Below are positions 31,073 to 33,660 of a DNA stretch of 33,660 nt, piece by piece. Each line of letters begins with the position of its first letter. Within the stretch, counting starts at the first letter, position 1. Source of the DNA: an uncultured Erysipelotrichaceae bacterium (GTDB lineage: Bacteria > Bacillota_I > Bacilli_A > Erysipelotrichales > Erysipelotrichaceae); contig CALVGQ010000066.1 of NCBI GenBank assembly GCA_944327135.1, positions 1 to 33,660 of the forward strand. Direction: 5' to 3'. A model generated the notes under the pieces. That model was not told where the DNA came from and did no database searches. It worked only from the letters and a program-made list of their open reading frames with translations. The translations under genes and the position numbers were made by a program.

Positions 31073-32755
31073 TTAATGATTTTCTATTTCCATCTGACTG
31101 TTTGCTTCAAGGGTACATTTGGCAATGTTGCAGCAGTGATCCGCCATTCGTTCCAGATTTCCGAGAATATCGCAATATACCGATCCTCCGACTGTCGTGG
31201 TACATTCTTGACGGGCCATTCGTTCAAAATGTTTTTGACGGGCCTTGTATTCAAGCAGATCCATGTAATTTTCATCCTCCATCAAAGCGGAATAAAGAGA
31301 ATAATCGCCGTTTTTATAGATTGCGATCGAACGATTGAGCATATGTTTGAAAAGTTCGAACATGGCTAAAATATCATCCTTGGCAGAAGGACTGAAATCA
31401 TGCTTGTCTTCGTTGACCATGTCAAAGAATTCAACAAGATTGACGGAAAGATCCCCGATTCTTTCCAAATTTTTGATGACCTGCAGATGCAGGTTAAAAT
31501 CCTGCATATCCCGATCATTCAGATTTTCTTTGGAGATGCTCATTAAATAGGTTGTGATCTTGGTGTCGATGGAATTGATAAGTTCTTCAGCTTGATTGAC
31601 CAGTTCCCGATCATCTGCGCTGCCTTTTAAAATGAGAAAATCGCGGGCTTTGTCGACCGCTGCATCGACTACTTCACCCATTTTAAGCACCGCCTGCTTG
31701 GCAACGTTTAAGGCACTGGATGGAAGCTGATGAGCAATGTTGGTATCCATTTCATCAATTTTGATTTCGATTCGTTCCGGTTCATCGCCTGGAATAATTC
31801 GTTTAACAAAAGAACACATCTGGGATAAAAACGGTAGGAAAAAGATTGTGCCAACCAATTTGAAGAAGATGTGTACGACGGCAATCTGCATCATTGGAGG
31901 AACGTGAAAAGTGGTAGAGAACCACGTTATAATCTGAACATAAAGCGGCAGACAGAGCATGCCAATGATTGCTGCAATGATATTGAACAAGGTATGCAAG
32001 CCGGCTGTCCGTTTAGCGGCAAGGCTGCCTCCAATAGCTGCGAAAACACCTGTGATGGTTGTGCCAATGCAGGCACCGTATACAAATGGCATGGCAGCAA
32101 CTAACGTCATTCCGCCAGAATCATAGATTTTCTGAACAACACCAATGGTCGCTGCCGATCCCTGGATCAGGGCCGTCAGCACGGTTCCTGCTAACAGGCC
32201 CAAAAGCGGTTGTTCTGACATCATTTGAGCGAATTCAACAAATTGCGGCAGATCTTTCAGCATTTTAAGGGAATCTCCCATAATTTTTAAGCCGTAAAAC
32301 ATCAACCCGAATCCCATGATGATGTCGCCGATATAGCGCATTTTTTTCTTTTTTCCGAATGAAATGATCATTCCGCCGATAAAGACAAAGTACAAGGCAA
32401 ACTGATCCATGCTCAGGCCAATTAAAAAAGCGGTCAGCGTCGTCCCAATATTTGCTCCGACGACAATCCCTGCAGCCTGCTCCAGCTTCATCAGTCCGGC
32501 GCGAACCAGGCCAATAGTGATGGCGATCGTTGCCGAACTGGATTGGACAACGATGGTTACCAGAATTCCGATCACGACCGCCATTAGCGGATTGGACGTA
32601 TATTTGTCAATATAATCGCGAAGCTTGGAACCGGCTACGTTTTTCAGACCGTCTCCCATGAATTTGATGCCAAATAAGAACAGTGCGAATCCGCCAAGGA
32701 TCATATCCCAGGAGATATCCTGAAGTGTGATTGGCGTCGATGTTAAAAACAGCAT
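31073..32755 (-). CDS. Na/Pi cotransporter with PhoU-like tail, paralogue without PhoP box
   Basis: A 560-residue paralogue of the adjacent transporter, with the same two-part layout: membrane repeats with QSSSATI and QGSAATIG, GANIGTTLTA, GACIGTTITG (the neighbour has GSNIGTTITG), then a PhoU-like tail with NLERIGDLSVNLVEFF and NLERMADHCCNIAKC. The two are nearly co-linear throughout, indicating tandem duplication, with most differences in the tail (KENLNDRDMQDF versus KEPLSDHEMAEL). The start is uncertain: ATG at 32755 has a GGTGAT site 7 bp away, while ATG at 32764 and GTG at 32767 are closer. Its upstream region has a TGTTAAAAT extended -10 but no 11-bp hexamer repeats. It ends at its own terminator. 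Confidence 0.92.
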   Translation of the reverse strand: MLFLTSTPITLQDISWDMILGGFALFLFGIKFMGDGLKNVAGSKLRDYIDKYTSNPLMAVVIGILVTIVVQSSSATIAITIGLVRAGLMKLEQAAGIVVGANIGTTLTAFLIGLSMDQFALYFVFIGGMIISFGKKKKMRYIGDIIMGFGLMFYGLKIMGDSLKMLKDLPQFVEFAQMMSEQPLLGLLAGTVLTALIQGSAATIGVVQKIYDSGGMTLVAAMPFVYGACIGTTITGVFAAIGGSLAAKRTAGLHTLFNIIAAIIGMLCLPLYVQIITWFSTTFHVPPMMQIAVVHIFFKLVGTIFFLPFLSQMCSFVKRIIPGDEPERIEIKIDEMDTNIAHQLPSSALNVAKQAVLKMGEVVDAAVDKARDFLILKGSADDRELVNQAEELINSIDTKITTYLMSISKENLNDRDMQDFNLHLQVIKNLERIGDLSVNLVEFFDMVNEDKHDFSPSAKDDILAMFELFKHMLNRSIAIYKNGDYSLYSALMEDENYMDLLEYKARQKHFERMARQECTTTVGGSVYCDILGNLERMADHCCNIAKCTLEANSQMEIENH

Positions 32756-32819
32756 AGAAAACATCACCCCTATTTTCCTTATTTTAACAGAAAAGGGTTC
32801 CTTGGGTATGCTTTCTTGC

Positions 32820-32847
32820 TTGGTTCAAAAGTGAAATATGGTATAAT
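32820..32847 (+). promoter_or_regulatory. promoter for ybeY-dgkA
   Basis: TTGGTT (32820-32825), 16-bp spacer and perfect TATAAT (32842-32847), with TGG before the -10 (extended -10), 23 bp before the ybeY start. The presence of this promoter shows that ybeY no longer depends on phoH transcription. Confidence 0.75.
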
Positions 32848-32870
32848 AAGACCGCAAGGAGGCAGCTTGA

Positions 32871-33320
32871 ATGAACTGTGTTTTTAAAAATAAAACAAGA
32901 GACAGCAGCTGGAAACAATATTATCCGCTCATGAATGAAATTGCTGATGCGGTGGAACAGCAGTGTCAGATTGAAAAAAAAGCCTGTGTTTCAGTGATCT
33001 TAGTAAAGAAAAAAAGAATCCATGAAATCAACCGGCAATATCGCCACTTAGATCGCCCTACTGATGTGATTACCTTTGCAGCCAGTGAAGGAGAAGTCTT
33101 TGATTTTGATGAAGAATGGGAGCTGGGAGATATATTTATCAATGTGGATGCAGTTGTCGCTCAGGCCAAAGAATATGGTCACAGTGAAAAACGCGAAATT
33201 GGTTTCTTATTTGTTCATGGACTGTTGCATTGTCTTGGTTATGATCATATGGAGGAAGCGGAGGAACAGGAAATGTTTGCTTTGCAGCGAAAGATCCTGG
33301 ATCCAATCGTCAGTCGCTAA
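32871..33320 (+). CDS. ybeY: rRNA maturation endoribonuclease YbeY
   Basis: A 149-residue metal-dependent endoribonuclease needed for 16S rRNA 3' processing and ribosome quality control. The diagnostic zinc motif HGLLHCLGYDH is at 116-126, with H116, H120 and H126 as ligands. The upstream NRQYRHLDRPTDVITFA segment is the conserved family strand and loop, and LGDIFIN is the internal strand. Length is normal. An AAGGAGG site precedes the start. Its TAA shares its final A with the dgkA ATG, so the two are coupled. Confidence 0.96.
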   Translation: MNCVFKNKTRDSSWKQYYPLMNEIADAVEQQCQIEKKACVSVILVKKKRIHEINRQYRHLDRPTDVITFAASEGEVFDFDEEWELGDIFINVDAVVAQAKEYGHSEKREIGFLFVHGLLHCLGYDHMEEAEEQEMFALQRKILDPIVSR

Positions 33321-33652
33321 TGAAAAAATTTCGAGTCGCTTTTGAAGGTCTTACCAAAGCGTTTTTTGACCGCAGCGTCCAGATCCAACTGGCTTTGGGA
33401 GGGCTGGCGGTGGCAGCCGGTGCAGTGCTGCAGTTGACGCTGATCGAGTGGATGTTGGTTGTGGTGTGTATTGGTACTGTGATCGCTGCAGAAATTTTAA
33501 ATACCTGTATCGAACGGCTGGCAGATTTTGTTCAGCCGCATCAGGATCCGGCCATCAAGGTCATCAAGGATATGGCCAGTGCAGCAGTATTGGTGCTTTC
33601 CATAATGGCCTTGGTGATCGGTGTGCTTATTGGCTTAAATCATCTTATTTGA
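33320..33652 (+). CDS. dgkA: undecaprenol/diacylglycerol kinase DgkA
   Basis: A 110-residue three-helix membrane kinase; Gram-positive members mainly phosphorylate undecaprenol for cell-wall lipid carrier recycling. The active-site region is AAEILNTCIERLADFV with the metal-binding E-x-x-N-T-x-I-E pattern, then KVIKDMASAAVLV with K-D-x-x-(A/S)-A-A. Helices at about 28-40, 43-60 and 90-106 fit the family. The first base of its ATG is the last base of the ybeY stop. An AAAGGAG site for a following gene (often cdd or era in Firmicutes) lies at 33652-33660. Confidence 0.93.
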   Translation: MKKFRVAFEGLTKAFFDRSVQIQLALGGLAVAAGAVLQLTLIEWMLVVVCIGTVIAAEILNTCIERLADFVQPHQDPAIKVIKDMASAAVLVLSIMALVIGVLIGLNHLI

Positions 33653-33660
33653 AAGGAGAA

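Noticed and set aside
1-33660. tRNA, rRNA, CRISPR array, phage or intact insertion sequence
   Set aside because: No cloverleaf-like or repeat-spacer structure, integrase or paired terminal inverted repeats were seen by eye; a tRNAscan or CRISPR search was not possible.

Overview
The window looks like a chromosome segment from a low-to-moderate G+C Firmicute, probably a gut member of the Erysipelotrichales. This is inferred from gene content and protein flavour, not from a marker gene. Supporting signs are strong AGGAGG-type ribosome binding sites, the sporulation-associated yqfC-yqfD pair beside phoH, tight ATGA overlaps, occasional TTG/GTG starts, and a MurE with a DDPR substrate loop. No phage, CRISPR array, intact insertion sequence, tRNA or rRNA was seen.

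Layout. (1) 1-5.1 kb: the 3' end of a small TIGR04076-like protein; a fused NAD(P)HX repair enzyme (minus) with a degenerate epimerase motif; an M20 peptidase; an unknown membrane protein (minus); pheA coupled to a thioredoxin-fold lipoprotein. (2) 5.1-8.7 kb: gmk alone, then the trkA-trkH potassium-uptake operon. (3) 8.7-9.1 kb: non-coding DNA with a possible decayed transposase. (4) 9.1-14.1 kb: rsmE, an unknown gene, mtaB, murE and deoC, mostly overlapping, closed by a strong terminator. (5) 14.2-17.0 kb (minus): an ABC-2 exporter operon (ATPase plus two permeases) whose promoter is followed at once by an 11-bp perfect inverted repeat, an operator candidate. (6) 17.1-19.6 kb: rpsU, yqfC, yqfD, phoH. 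(7) 19.6-32.8 kb: a phosphate-homeostasis block. It holds a PhoP/PhoR-like two-component system directly behind phoH, an ArsB/NhaD-type transporter (minus), pstS-pstC-pstA-pstB-phoU, a nucleoside hydrolase (minus), and two tandem Na/Pi cotransporters (minus). (8) 32.8-33.66 kb: ybeY and dgkA, with the ribosome binding site of another gene at the window edge.

How it fits together. In many Firmicutes yqfC-yqfD-phoH is followed closely by an HD-domain phosphodiesterase gene, ybeY, dgkA and era. Here about 13 kb of phosphate genes separates phoH from ybeY, and the HD gene is absent from the window. Two promoters carry direct repeats of a TTAACA-like hexamer at an exact 11-bp period, the hallmark of PhoP boxes, each ending 10 bp before a -10 element: one before pstS (23110-23148) and one before the downstream Na/Pi gene (30953-30991, minus). 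The second Na/Pi paralogue lacks the repeats. The likely circuit is that the PhoR-like kinase, with almost no extracellular sensor, and PhoP switch on high-affinity Pst uptake and one Na/Pi transporter under phosphate limitation, with PhoU reporting Pst status.

Most unusual features: the PstS is circularly permuted relative to the classical protein (the usual C-terminal half comes first), and PstA carries an insertion of about 120 residues predicted to lie outside the cell. Together with the boxed promoters and split gene cluster, these make the phosphate region the most interesting part of the window.
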